Assembly (NCBI RefSeq): GCF_001427635.1
Contig: NZ_LMHA01000001.1
Location: forward strand, 1,649,133-1,713,132
Length of the DNA stretch: 64,000 nt
Direction of reading: 5' to 3'
From: Pseudoxanthomonas sp. Root65
Lineage (GTDB): Bacteria > Pseudomonadota > Gammaproteobacteria > Xanthomonadales > Xanthomonadaceae
Shown piece by piece: positions 6,691 through 14,822 of this stretch. The first letter of the stretch is position 1. Each line of letters starts with the position of its first letter. The notes beneath the pieces were generated by a model. That model ran no database searches. It had not been told where the DNA came from and saw nothing but the letters and a program-made list of their open reading frames with translations. The position numbers were made by a program, and so were the translations under genes.

Positions 6691-7398
6691 ATGAAGATCG
6701 TCAAGCACATCGCCAACCTGGGCTATGGCAGCCGCAAGCAGGTGCAGTGGATGTTCCGCGAAGGACGCATCACCGATGCCGAGGGTGAGGTGCTGTACGC
6801 CGACGATCCGGTCGACCACGACCGCATCCGCGTGGATGGCGAACCACTCGATCCCGCACCGGGACTGACCATCCTGTTGCACAAGCCGGTCGGCTATACC
6901 TGCTCCACGAAGGACACCGGGCGCATCGTCTACGACCTGTTTCCGTCGCGCTTCCGCGACCGGTCGCCGGTGATGTCCACGGTCGGTCGGCTGGATCGCG
7001 AGACCAGCGGGCTGTTGCTGCTCACCGATGATGGCGGCCTGCTGCACCGGATCATCTCGCCGAAGGCCAACCTGCCCAAGGTGTACGACGCCACGCTGGC
7101 CGAAGACCTGCGCGGCGACGAGGCGGCCCTGTTCGCCAGCGGTACGTTGATGCTGGAATCGGAACAGACGCCGCTGGCACCGGCGCAACTGCACGTGATC
7201 GATCCGCGCCATGCGCAGCTGACGCTCACCGAGGGGCGTTACCACCAGGTGCGCCGCATGTTCGCCGCCGTCGGCAACCACGTGCAGGCATTGCACCGCA
7301 GCCGCGTGGGCGGGCTGACGCTGGACGGGTTGCCGGAAGGGCAGTGGCGCATCCTCGATGCCGACGACCTGCGGCGACTGTTCGAGTTCGCCACATGA
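6691..7398 (+). CDS. rsuA: 16S rRNA pseudouridine synthase, RsuA/RluE family
   Basis: A 235-residue protein with an N-terminal S4-like RNA-binding segment (1-60, 'KHIANLGYGSRKQVQWMFREGRI') and a catalytic domain. The signature GRLDRETSGLLLLTDDG contains the nucleophile Asp102, and HKPVGYTCS precedes it. The length fits the small-subunit enzyme RsuA (Psi516), but the related RluE/RluB subgroup cannot be excluded by eye. It overlaps the following HAD gene by four bases (ATGA), so the two are translationally coupled. Confidence 0.88.
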   Translation: MKIVKHIANLGYGSRKQVQWMFREGRITDAEGEVLYADDPVDHDRIRVDGEPLDPAPGLTILLHKPVGYTCSTKDTGRIVYDLFPSRFRDRSPVMSTVGRLDRETSGLLLLTDDGGLLHRIISPKANLPKVYDATLAEDLRGDEAALFASGTLMLESEQTPLAPAQLHVIDPRHAQLTLTEGRYHQVRRMFAAVGNHVQALHRSRVGGLTLDGLPEGQWRILDADDLRRLFEFAT

Positions 7399-8087
7399 GT
7401 GCGGCGGGCCTGCCGTTCACCCCTGCGGCGGTGATCTTCGACATGGATGGCCTGATGCTGGACAGCGAGCGCGCCATCATCGACTGCATGGCGCAGGCCG
7501 CGCGCGAATGCGGGTACCACGACCTGCCTGACGTTCTGTGGCTGTCGATGGTCGGACACAGCGAGGCGGTGTGCCGGCACCTGCTGGATGAAGCCGTCGG
7601 CGAAGCGGGGCGCGATGCGATCCTGCAGTGTTCGCATCTGCTGTACGACGCCGTGGTGGCGGCCGGCGTGCCGCACCGGCCGGGCATCGTGGCGATGCTG
7701 GACTTCCTCGAAGCCCGCGGCATGCCGCGCGCTGTCGCCACGTCCACGCGGCGTCCGCTGGCGCTGCGCAAGCTGGAGGCGGCCGGCCTGTTGCCCCGGT
7801 TCCACGCCATCTGCACCAGCAGCGACGTGCAGCATCCCAAGCCTGCGCCCGACATCTACCTGCTGGCCGCGACCTCGCTGGGCGTCGATCCCGCGCACTG
7901 CCTGGTACTGGAAGACTCGCCCACTGGTTTGCGCGCCGCGCTCGCCGCCGGCATGCATCCCATCCAGATTCCGGATCTGCTGGAGCCGGACGACGCCGTG
8001 CGTGCCCTCGGCCACACCATCCTGCCGTCGCTGGACGATGCGCGCCTGCTGCTGGAGCGGCGGCTGTCCGCATCTCTGGTTGTCTGA
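7395..8087 (+). CDS. HAD-superfamily phosphatase/phosphomutase-like hydrolase
   Basis: A 230-residue protein with motif I FDMDGLMLDSE (nucleophile Asp16, acid/base Asp18), an alpha-helical cap, the motif II region VATSTRR, Lys in the 'HPKPAPDIYL' segment and acidic motif 'LVLEDSPTGLRAA'. This is the beta-phosphoglucomutase/phosphoglycolate phosphatase-like subgroup; the substrate is not clear. The start is the ATG overlapping the rsuA stop. A REP copy begins two bases after the stop codon. Confidence 0.85.
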   Translation: MSAAGLPFTPAAVIFDMDGLMLDSERAIIDCMAQAARECGYHDLPDVLWLSMVGHSEAVCRHLLDEAVGEAGRDAILQCSHLLYDAVVAAGVPHRPGIVAMLDFLEARGMPRAVATSTRRPLALRKLEAAGLLPRFHAICTSSDVQHPKPAPDIYLLAATSLGVDPAHCLVLEDSPTGLRAALAAGMHPIQIPDLLEPDDAVRALGHTILPSLDDARLLLERRLSASLVV

Positions 8088-8088
8088 C

Positions 8089-8110
8089 GTGGGAGCGACG
8101 TAAGTCGCGA
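8089..8110 (+). repeat. REP element, left flank of the RAYT gene
   Basis: Identical to the 22-base unit at 1885-1906 and inverted relative to 8671-8692. It starts two bases after the HAD stop. Confidence 0.92.
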
Positions 8111-8205
8111 AGCTTTTCAGGAGAACTCTGACACCGCATCGAGCGATCCGCTCATGGCGGTCTCCGTCAGGCTTGGCATGCTCAGCTCCCCACGGGAGCA
8201 TCGAC

Positions 8206-8658
8206 ATGCCGGGATACTCGGATCTGAGAAAAGGACGCGCCTCCCAGGTCGGGCAGGCCTATCTGGTGACGTTCACGACGGCAGACCGCAGGCCGCTGTT
8301 TGCACAGGCGGAGCGGGCCATGGCGGCCTGCCAAGCGATGACCGCCTCACGGCTGTGGTATCGCTCGAGGCTGCTGTGCTGGGTGTTGATGCCCGATCAC
8401 TGGCATGGCGTGATCGAACTCGGCGCGCTGGACAGCCTGTCGATCATGGTGCAGCGCCTGAAATGCAACAGCGCCAGGATGGTCCGCCTGCAGCATCCGG
8501 AGACGGGACAGGTCTGGGGGAAGGGGTTCCATGATCGCGCGCTGCGTAACGGCCCCGCCGTGCTGGCGACGGCTCGCTACGTGGTGGCCAATCCGCTCCG
8601 GGCGGGACTGGTGCGCAGCGTGGGGGCGTACCCATGGTGGGATGCGGCGTGGATGTAG
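8206..8658 (+). CDS. REP-associated tyrosine transposase (RAYT, IS200/IS605-like Y1)
   Basis: A 150-residue single-strand transposase of the HUH class. It has the HUH pair His65-Trp-His67 in VLMPDHWHGVIEL and the catalytic Tyr125 in ATARYVVANPLRAG, plus the GFHDRALR block typical of RAYTs. The ATG at 8206 is preferred over a TTG at 8173. The gene stands alone between two identical inverted REP units at 8089-8110 and 8671-8692. A third pair lies at 1885-1949. RAYTs cleave and rejoin REP sequences as single strands; they are usually domesticated, vertically inherited genes rather than active insertion sequences. Confidence 0.92.
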   Translation: MPGYSDLRKGRASQVGQAYLVTFTTADRRPLFAQAERAMAACQAMTASRLWYRSRLLCWVLMPDHWHGVIELGALDSLSIMVQRLKCNSARMVRLQHPETGQVWGKGFHDRALRNGPAVLATARYVVANPLRAGLVRSVGAYPWWDAAWM

Positions 8659-8670
8659 GGGAGAAGAGCA

Positions 8671-8692
8671 TCGCGACTTACGTCGCTCCCAC
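8671..8692 (-). repeat. REP element, right flank of the RAYT gene
   Basis: Exact reverse complement of the unit at 8089-8110, 12 bases after the RAYT stop. Confidence 0.92.
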
Positions 8693-8715
8693 ACCGGAGA
8701 TCACGGGTGTGCCGC

Positions 8716-9279
8716 TCACTCCGCAAACAGCGTCGCCCAGCCTGCGTGCCCCAGTGCATCCAGCGTTTTGACGTTGCGCTCGACGATCACGTCGGGGTCC
8801 GGGAAGGCCTCCACCGCGCGGTCGATGCTGGCTTCGCGCAGCAGGTGCAGGGTGGGGTAGGGCGAGCGGTTGGTGTAGTTGCTGATGTCGTCCGGCAGGG
8901 TGCCGGCGAACTGGTAGTCCGGATGGAAGCTGGCCACCTGGATGACGCCCTGCAGATCCAGCGCTTCGACCGCCGCATCGGCGTTGTCGAGGAAGTCGTT
9001 GTAGTCCAGGAAATCGGTCAGCACGTCCGGGTGCACGATCAGCGTGGTGTCGACCTGTTCCGGATCGGTGTCGCGCAGCATCACCAGCTCTTCCGCCAGT
9101 TCCTCCAGCAGCGCTTCCGGCGTGCTCGCATCGCTCAGCACGAAGCGGACCTGCTCCTTTACGTACACCGCCTTGGCGAACGGGCACAGGTTCAGGCCGA
9201 TCACGGCGCGCTCCACCCAGCGGCGGGTGGCGGCGAGGGGATCGGGCGCGTCACCGGCCGTGGCGGGCGACTCAGTCAC
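8716..9279 (-). CDS. DUF1415 family protein
   Basis: A 187-residue soluble protein with the DUF1415 hallmarks: an N-terminal 'RRWVERAVIGLNLCPFAKAV' block with a conserved Cys, a central acidic 'DTTLIVHPDVLTDFLDYNDFL' and 'VASFHPDYQF...NRSPYPTLHLLRE' near residue 135. The function is unknown. It overlaps the end of yajQ by eight bases on the same strand, so it is probably co-translated with it. Confidence 0.85.
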   Translation of the reverse strand: MTESPATAGDAPDPLAATRRWVERAVIGLNLCPFAKAVYVKEQVRFVLSDASTPEALLEELAEELVMLRDTDPEQVDTTLIVHPDVLTDFLDYNDFLDNADAAVEALDLQGVIQVASFHPDYQFAGTLPDDISNYTNRSPYPTLHLLREASIDRAVEAFPDPDVIVERNVKTLDALGHAGWATLFAE

Positions 9280-9754
9280 GGAAGTTGTCGAACTGCAGCG
9301 GCAGGTCGAACTCGGTCTTCTTCAGCAGGGCGATGACGTCCTGCAGGTCGTCGCGCTTCTTGCCGGTCACGCGCAGCTTGTCGCCGTTGATCTGCGCTTC
9401 CACCTTCAGCTTGGCGTCCTTGATCGTCGACACGATCTTCTTCGCCAGCTTCTGCTCGATGCCCTGCTGCACGGTGATCTTCTGGCGGGCCCCGGCGAGA
9501 TTGGTTTCCACGTCGCCGAACTCCAGGCAGCGGGCATCGATCTGCCGCGCGATCAGGCGCGCGCGCAGGATGTCGGTCATCTGCTTGAGCTGGAAGTCGC
9601 TGGGCGCGGACTGGGTGATCAGCTTCTCTTCCAGCACGAACTTGGCGTCCACGCCCTTGAAATCGAAGCGGGTGGAGAGTTCGCGGTTGGCCTGGTCCAC
9701 GGCGTTGGTCAGCTCGTGGACGTTGACTTCGGACACGACATCGAAAGAAGGCAT
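9272..9754 (-). CDS. yajQ: YajQ-family nucleotide/cyclic-di-GMP-binding protein
   Basis: A 160-residue protein, full length for the family, starting MPSFDVVSEVNVHEL. Two ferredoxin-like RNP folds are expected; conserved segments seen are 'NRELSTRFDFKG', 'QSAPSDFQLKQM' and 'KLRVTGKKRDDLQDVIALL'. In Xanthomonas campestris a YajQ protein binds cyclic di-GMP and acts with a transcription factor in virulence control; that is family knowledge. Upstream, 30 bases separate it from the next gene, so it may be cotranscribed with the DUF2306 gene. Confidence 0.93.
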   Translation of the reverse strand: MPSFDVVSEVNVHELTNAVDQANRELSTRFDFKGVDAKFVLEEKLITQSAPSDFQLKQMTDILRARLIARQIDARCLEFGDVETNLAGARQKITVQQGIEQKLAKKIVSTIKDAKLKVEAQINGDKLRVTGKKRDDLQDVIALLKKTEFDLPLQFDNFRD

Positions 9755-9784
9755 GGGGGAAATCCTGTAGCGGGACGCGGAATT

Positions 9785-10483
9785 CTACCGTGCACCGGGA
9801 AGCGGCACGGCATCGCGCGACGCGGGTGGCGTTGCGGACCGCCAGCGCCGCGCGAGGCGGCGGACCGCCTCGCACACCAGCAGCGGTACGACCCAACTGG
9901 CCCACAGCAGGGCCGCGATCAGGTCGGGGGACGGCGCAAGCCCGGCGGTGATCGCGACCGGGAGCGAGAGGCGGAAGATGATCGGCGCCAGCGTCACCGC
10001 GTAGTTGCGGACCATCCAGCGCCGGTGCCGGTCCACCGCGCCGCGGCGGATGGCGACCAGCCCGGTCAGTCCGGTGGTGAGCCAGGCGAGCGCGGTCGCT
10101 GCGAATGCCAGGCGGATGGCGAACGGTGCCGGCGAGGTGGCGATCAGGCCTGTCGCGCCGGTCGCCGCCACCAGCATGCCGAGCAGATAGAGACGGCCGG
10201 TCAGGCGATGCAGGCGCGGGTTGCGTCGGCGCCACTGGGTCAGGAACTGCACCGGGCCGAGCAGCACCGTGGTGAGCCCGCCGGCCAGATGCAGCCACAG
10301 CCAGCCGCGTCGCGTCATGAACATGCCATAGGCGCCCGAATCGAGATGCCGGTACTTGGCATAGGCGTTGAGCAGGAACTCGAGACTGACGATGCCGAGC
10401 AGCAGCCACAGCCCGGCCCAGGCCAGGCGCAGGGCGAGGCGCGGGCGCGACGGCGCAATGGAGCGTGGGACGGTGCCTGTCAT
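9785..10483 (-). CDS. DUF2306 integral membrane protein
   Basis: A 232-residue protein with about six to seven membrane segments. Histidines near helix ends ('HLAGGLTTVLLGP', 'PRLHRLTGRLYLLG', 'DRHRRWMVRNYAVTLAP') are the DUF2306 pattern and resemble haem- or quinone-binding membrane proteins, although no function is established. The start at 10483 (MTGTVPRS) places a short basic tail before the first helix; an upstream ATG in frame at 10561 is less likely because it would reach the divergent EamA gene. Confidence 0.75.
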   Translation of the reverse strand: MTGTVPRSIAPSRPRLALRLAWAGLWLLLGIVSLEFLLNAYAKYRHLDSGAYGMFMTRRGWLWLHLAGGLTTVLLGPVQFLTQWRRRNPRLHRLTGRLYLLGMLVAATGATGLIATSPAPFAIRLAFAATALAWLTTGLTGLVAIRRGAVDRHRRWMVRNYAVTLAPIIFRLSLPVAITAGLAPSPDLIAALLWASWVVPLLVCEAVRRLARRWRSATPPASRDAVPLPGAR

Positions 10484-10559
10484 CGGTCTGGCTGCACGGG
10501 TGGCTGCGCGCAGGGTATCGCACGTGCGGCCGAGCGCGGCCGGCACGCGATAATGGCGC

Positions 10560-11444
10560 ATGCCCGCCTCCCGCCCCTCCCTCGCTTCCGCCGTCCTGCT
10601 GATGCTGGCGGCCGTGCTGATGTTCGCGTTGATGGACGCGGGACTGAAGCTGCTCTCGGCCGAGTATCCGTCCTTGCAGGTCGCTGCGCTGCGCGGACTC
10701 TCGTCGTTGCCGCTGGTGACGCTATGGGTGCTGGCCACGGTGCCTGCGCGGTCGCTGCTGCGCGTGTACTGGCCGCTGCACCTGCTGCGCGGCGTGCAGG
10801 GCATCGCGATGATGGCCGGCTTCGTGTACGGCCTGCGGACGATGCCGCTGTCCACGGCCTACGCGATCACCTTCGTCGCGCCGCTGCTGGTCACGGCGAT
10901 GGCGGGCCCGTTGCTCAAGGAGCGGGTGGGGCCGGCGCGCTGGGTGGCGATCTTCATCGGCCTGGCCGGGGTGCTGGTGATCCTGCGCCCGACCGGCGAG
11001 GGCATGTTGACCGGTGGCGGACTGGCGATCCTGATCGCCGCGATCTGCTATGCGATGGGCGCGGTCACGGTGCGGATGCTGGCGCAACGGGACAGCACGC
11101 AGGCGATGGTGTTCTGGTTCGTGGTGCTGCTGTCGCTGGGCGCGTGGCTGCTGGCGTTGCCGACGTGGAAGCCGCTGCAGCCGGCGCATGGCTGGATCAT
11201 CGCCGGCGTCGGCGTCTCCGGCTCGCTGGCGCAGGTCGCGCTGACCGAAGCCTTCCGCCGCGGCGAGGCGTCGCTGATCGCGCCGCTGGAATACACCGCG
11301 CTGCTGTGGGGCGTGCTGCTGGACGTGGCGCTGTGGTCGGTACTGCCGGACGGCGTGACCTGGATCGGCGCCGGCATCATCGTCGCGAGCGGACTGTATC
11401 TGCTGCGCCGCGAGAAGGTGCATGTGGAAGCCGAGCATCCCTGA
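10560..11444 (+). CDS. EamA/DMT-superfamily transporter
   Basis: A 294-residue inner-membrane protein with ten predicted helices in two EamA repeats (about 10-140 and 152-285). The family signature 'LLKERVGPARWVAIFIGLAGVLVILRP' closes repeat 1. This fits drug/metabolite exporters of the RhaT/YdcZ-like clan; the substrate is unknown. It is divergent from the DUF2306 gene. The next small membrane gene starts 24 bases after its stop. Confidence 0.88.
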   Translation: MPASRPSLASAVLLMLAAVLMFALMDAGLKLLSAEYPSLQVAALRGLSSLPLVTLWVLATVPARSLLRVYWPLHLLRGVQGIAMMAGFVYGLRTMPLSTAYAITFVAPLLVTAMAGPLLKERVGPARWVAIFIGLAGVLVILRPTGEGMLTGGGLAILIAAICYAMGAVTVRMLAQRDSTQAMVFWFVVLLSLGAWLLALPTWKPLQPAHGWIIAGVGVSGSLAQVALTEAFRRGEASLIAPLEYTALLWGVLLDVALWSVLPDGVTWIGAGIIVASGLYLLRREKVHVEAEHP

Positions 11445-11468
11445 CACGCATTGCGGCATGATGTGCGC

Positions 11469-12026
11469 ATGCCCATCGTCCTCGTCCTCCTGTTCGTTTT
11501 CCTGCTGCTCGCGCTGTGGGTGGTGCTGCTGCCGCTGTCGCTGTGGCAGCGTTACCGCTACGGGCGCTCGCGGCGCATGGCGCGCGGCTGGCTGCTGGCG
11601 TTCAATGCGTGGAGCCTGCTGGTGTCGGTCGCGATCTTCGTCGCGGTCAGCGCGTTCGGCCTGTTCTGGTGGCCCGACAGCCTGCTGGGCGCGGGCGCGG
11701 GACTGGCGGCGGGTGTCGTGCTCGGCCTGATCGGTGTGTGGCTGACACGCTGGGAGGTCGCGCCGCAGGGCGTGTTCTACCAGCCCAATGCCTGGCTGGC
11801 GCTGCTGCTCGTGGCCATCGTCGCCGGCCGCATCGTGCTGGGCATGGTGCAGATGGTGCAGTACTGGCGCTCGGAGAGTGAGCCGGCGACGCATGCGCTG
11901 CTCAGCGGGCATGGCAGCCTGCTGGCAGTGGCCGGGCTGTTGCTCGGCTATTACCTGGTGTATGCCTGGTGCGTGAAGTGGCGCGTCGCGCGGCTGGAGC
12001 GGCTGCGCGGCCACGGTGCACGCTGA
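11469..12026 (+). CDS. Hypothetical multi-pass membrane protein
   Basis: A 185-residue protein with five likely membrane helices, a basic loop 'QRYRYGRSRRMARG' after helix 1, and a 'TRWEVAPQGVFYQPNAWLALLLV' segment that resembles the CcdC/DUF1453 group. The start is the ATG at 11469. It probably shares a transcript with the EamA gene. Function unknown. Confidence 0.7.
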   Translation: MPIVLVLLFVFLLLALWVVLLPLSLWQRYRYGRSRRMARGWLLAFNAWSLLVSVAIFVAVSAFGLFWWPDSLLGAGAGLAAGVVLGLIGVWLTRWEVAPQGVFYQPNAWLALLLVAIVAGRIVLGMVQMVQYWRSESEPATHALLSGHGSLLAVAGLLLGYYLVYAWCVKWRVARLERLRGHGAR

Positions 12027-12084
12027 CCCGTCGATGGCGGGGTGCGGGATTCGCGCAGCGGAACAGCGCCGTTCTAAGAAGAAA

Positions 12085-12115
12085 GGCGGCGGGCCCGGAG
12101 GCCCGCCGCCGTATC
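12085..12115 (-). terminator. Rho-independent terminator of ompW
   Basis: GGCGGCGGGCC/GGCCCGCCGCC hairpin (12085-12110); on the minus strand TTTCTTCTTAG follows. It lies 20 bases past the ompW stop. Confidence 0.8.
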
Positions 12116-12134
12116 GACGCGTTGGAGCAATGGA

Positions 12135-12770
12135 TCAGAAGCGCGCGCCGATACCCACACCCACGACCCACGGGTCGATCGTCAGTTCTTCACCGGTGCC
12201 CTGGCCAGCCACGCGCACGCCGGCGTCGCCCTTCATGTAGCGCACGTCGGTGCGCGCGAACCAGGTCTCGTTGATGTTGAAGTCCATGCCGGCCGTGGCG
12301 ATGGCGCCCTTGGCGGTCTCCAGGCCCACGTGCGCACCGTCACCGCCGATGCTCTCGTTGCTGAAGTTGGACTCGTAATAGCCCAGGCCCAGGAACGGAC
12401 GCATCACCTGGTCGGGCGTGCCGAAGTGGTACTGGCCGCTCAGCGCGATCGGCTGCTGGTCGACAGTGCCGATCTTGCCGGCGCCATCGGCCTTGACGCG
12501 GTGGTTGAACTTGTCGGCCGCGCCCCACAGTTCCACTGCGATGTTGGGCGTTGCGTACCAGCTGGCGCTGATGACGGGCGCGACATCGCCATCGATCTTC
12601 AGGCCGGGCGCAGGATCACGGTCGGGCTTGAGGATGGCGGCGCCGCCGACGACGGCGAAGCGCTTGTCGTAGGAGGAGGATGCGGTATCGGTGGTCGCGT
12701 CCTGCGCAAAGGCTGCAGGGGCGGCGATGAGGGAAGCAAGGGCAATCGTAAGGGTGCGAAGCGACTTCAT
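12135..12770 (-). CDS. OmpW-family outer membrane protein
   Basis: A 211-residue protein with a clear signal peptide (MKSLRTLTIALASLIAAPAAFAQ, cleaved at about residue 23). The mature beta-barrel ends in the outer-membrane signature '...VGVGIGARF' with terminal Phe. Family segments 'NIAVELWGA', 'RPFLGLGYYE' and 'TWFARTDVRYMKGD' match OmpW, an eight-stranded barrel with a hydrophobic channel. It is a single-gene unit with its own terminator. The 330 bases upstream hold the promoter region; I see no clear FNR or other operator in it. Confidence 0.9.
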   Translation of the reverse strand: MKSLRTLTIALASLIAAPAAFAQDATTDTASSSYDKRFAVVGGAAILKPDRDPAPGLKIDGDVAPVISASWYATPNIAVELWGAADKFNHRVKADGAGKIGTVDQQPIALSGQYHFGTPDQVMRPFLGLGYYESNFSNESIGGDGAHVGLETAKGAIATAGMDFNINETWFARTDVRYMKGDAGVRVAGQGTGEELTIDPWVVGVGIGARF

Positions 12771-13100
12771 GGGGGTGTCTCCTGTTTTGTTTTCTTATGT
12801 CCCTACCGGCAATGCGATGCGATGTCATGCGTCGTCGCCGTCAGGGCGAGCGCACCGTAACCATTCGCGCATGAACGCCTGCCACGTCGCGACGTGAACC
12901 ATTCGCAAACCGTGCGGAATATCGCGCGTGGTTTATTCGCATTTCACTGCGCGTGCATGTCGCTGACTGGAACGTTCGCGCCATGACCCGCGCCGTCAGG
13001 CGGCGCTGGCGCCCTCCGCCGCACGTCGCGCCAGGCCGCAGCGGTCCACGACAGCGGTCGCGTGGTTGCGCTAACCTCGGCGCAACGAGGAGCGATGCCC

Positions 13101-13550
13101 ATGGCCAGCAGCAAGGCGAAGACGGTCGATGAATACCTGGCGGAACTGCCGGAGGAACGGCGGGCCGTGATGTCGGCGGTCCGCCAGCTGGTCAACCGGC
13201 ACCTGCCTGCCGGCTACGTCGAGACGATGAACTGGGGCATGGTCTGCTGGGAGATCCCGTTGTCCCGGTACCCCAACACCTACAACAAGCAGCCGTTGTC
13301 GTACGTCGCGCTGGCGGCGCAGAAGCAGTACTACGCGCTGTACTTGACCACGTGCCACGAGAACTCCGCACAGGACGTGGTGTTGCGCAACGCCTACGCG
13401 GACGCCGGCAAGCGGCTGGACATGGGCAAGAGCTGCTTGCGCTTCAAGTCACTGGACGACCTGCTACCGGATGTCATCGGTGGCGTCATCGCATCGACAC
13501 CGGTGGACGCTTACATCGCACACTACGAAGCCAGCCGCGCAAGGAAATGA
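13101..13550 (+). CDS. DUF1801 (YdhG/YjhX-like) domain protein
   Basis: A 149-residue cytoplasmic protein matching DUF1801: 'TVDEYLAELPEERRAVMSAVRQLVNRHLPAGYVETMNWGMVCWEIP' and 'FKSLDDLLPDVIGGVIASTPVDAYIAHYE'. Of two near starts, the ATG at 13101 has GAGGAG at eight bases and is preferred over 13095. Function unknown. Its stop overlaps the start of the LacI-type regulator (ATGA), so the two are translationally coupled although they have no evident common role. Confidence 0.8.
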   Translation: MASSKAKTVDEYLAELPEERRAVMSAVRQLVNRHLPAGYVETMNWGMVCWEIPLSRYPNTYNKQPLSYVALAAQKQYYALYLTTCHENSAQDVVLRNAYADAGKRLDMGKSCLRFKSLDDLLPDVIGGVIASTPVDAYIAHYEASRARK

Positions 13551-14581
13551 ACCGCATGCCCCCTGCCAAGCGCAAGCCACGGGCACGCGCCGACCTGCCG
13601 ACGCCCGGTGGGCACCTGACCATGGCGGACCTGGCGAAGGTGGCCGGCGTCTCCGCCATCACCGTCTCGCGCGCGCTGCGCGACAGTCCGCTGGTGAATG
13701 CGGAGACGCGCGAGCGGGTGCGCCAGATCGCGCAGCAGTACGGTTATTCGTTCAATGTCAGTGCGCGCAACCTCAAGCTCCGCCGCAGCATGACGGTGGC
13801 GGTGGTGGTGGAGATGAAGCCCACCGTGGAACGGCAGATGTCGGGACCGTATCCGCTCGACCTGCTCGGCGGCATCACCCAGGAACTCACCTCCACCGGC
13901 TACAGCGTGCTGCTGACGTCGCTGCAGGGCGGTTCGCTGCCGAACGTGCAGGCGGCCGACGGCGTGATCCTGCTCGGGCAGGGTGCGCACGAGGACGCGA
14001 TGCATGAAGTACAGCGCTGGGGCCGGCCGATGGTCGTATGGGGCGCGGTCAGCCGGCACGAATCGCAGGTGGTGGTCGGCAGCGACAACCGCCGCGGCGG
14101 TGCGCTGGCCGCGGAGCGCTTCATCGCGCTCGGTCGCCGGCGCCCGGCCTTCCTCGGCGATCCGGCGCACGGCGAATTCGCCGAGCGGCTGGAGGGTTTC
14201 GGCGAGGCGCTGGCCCGCCATGGCATCACCCCGCTGACGCCCACCGTCGCCAGTTTCACTGTCGGTGCCGGCGCGGAAGCGGTGCATGCCCTGCTGGAAA
14301 GGCATCCGCAGGTCGATGCGCTGTTCGCCGCCAGCGACCTGCTGGCCATCGGTGCGATCCGCGCGCTGATCGAGCGCGGCCGCCGCGTGCCCGAGGACGT
14401 TTCGGTGATCGGCTACGACGACACCCCGCTCGGCGCCACCTACGTGCCGCCGCTGACCTCGGTACACCAGAATTTCATCGACGCCGGCGTGCTGCTGGCG
14501 CGCAAGGTGCGGGCGCTGATCGAGGGCGAGGCGGCCGGTTCCGAGACCCTGCCGACCCATCTGGTGGTCCGCACAACCTGA
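13547..14581 (+). CDS. LacI-family transcriptional regulator of the disaccharide locus
   Basis: A 344-residue repressor. A winged-free HTH with hinge (residues about 24-75: 'LTMADLAKVAGVSAITVSRALRDSPLVNAETRERV') is followed by a periplasmic-binding-like effector domain with 'DALFAASDLLAIGAIRAL' and 'VSVIGYDDTPLGATYVPPLTSV'. It stands directly upstream, on the same strand, of the GH65-PGM fusion gene, separated by 240 bases that contain repeated ATCGAT motifs. It therefore likely controls the phosphorylase, TonB receptor and MFS genes. The start overlaps the DUF1801 stop; an ATG nine bases further in is possible. Confidence 0.92.
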   Translation: MNRMPPAKRKPRARADLPTPGGHLTMADLAKVAGVSAITVSRALRDSPLVNAETRERVRQIAQQYGYSFNVSARNLKLRRSMTVAVVVEMKPTVERQMSGPYPLDLLGGITQELTSTGYSVLLTSLQGGSLPNVQAADGVILLGQGAHEDAMHEVQRWGRPMVVWGAVSRHESQVVVGSDNRRGGALAAERFIALGRRRPAFLGDPAHGEFAERLEGFGEALARHGITPLTPTVASFTVGAGAEAVHALLERHPQVDALFAASDLLAIGAIRALIERGRRVPEDVSVIGYDDTPLGATYVPPLTSVHQNFIDAGVLLARKVRALIEGEAAGSETLPTHLVVRTT

Positions 14582-14732
14582 GCGCAGGACGCTGCTGCAT
14601 CGCAGCGGCTACCCGGTAGACATCCGCTGCGGCACCGAAGCCGATAGCCCGTCGCAAGCCGTTGAATATCATCGATTTAATGGCGCTTTCGCGCTGCTGC
14701 GGCGTTGGCCGGCACGGGTCGTCGAGATGAGC

Positions 14733-14774
14733 TGACATCGATAACTTGACATCGATAACAACGACTCCTAGCGT
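14733..14774 (+). promoter_or_regulatory. Tandem operator and overlapping promoter of the GH65 gene
   Basis: TGACATCGATAAC occurs twice in direct repeat (14733-14745 and 14747-14759) separated by one base. TTGACA inside it (14746-14751) makes a perfect -35 box, with TAGCGT 17 bases downstream as a weak -10. A third ATCGAT lies at about 14668-14673. A repressor bound here would cover the -35, which fits control by the adjacent LacI-type protein. Confidence 0.6.
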
Positions 14775-14822
14775 GCCCTCCGCCCGGGCTGCCAGCCCGG
14801 TCAGGACCAGGCCAGCGTGGGG

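Noticed and set aside
3251..6694. A 1147-residue open frame on the plus strand
   Set aside because: It runs antisense to slipin and through the tRNA-like RNAs and hairpins. Its composition is that of a GC-rich shadow frame and it shows no recognisable domain.
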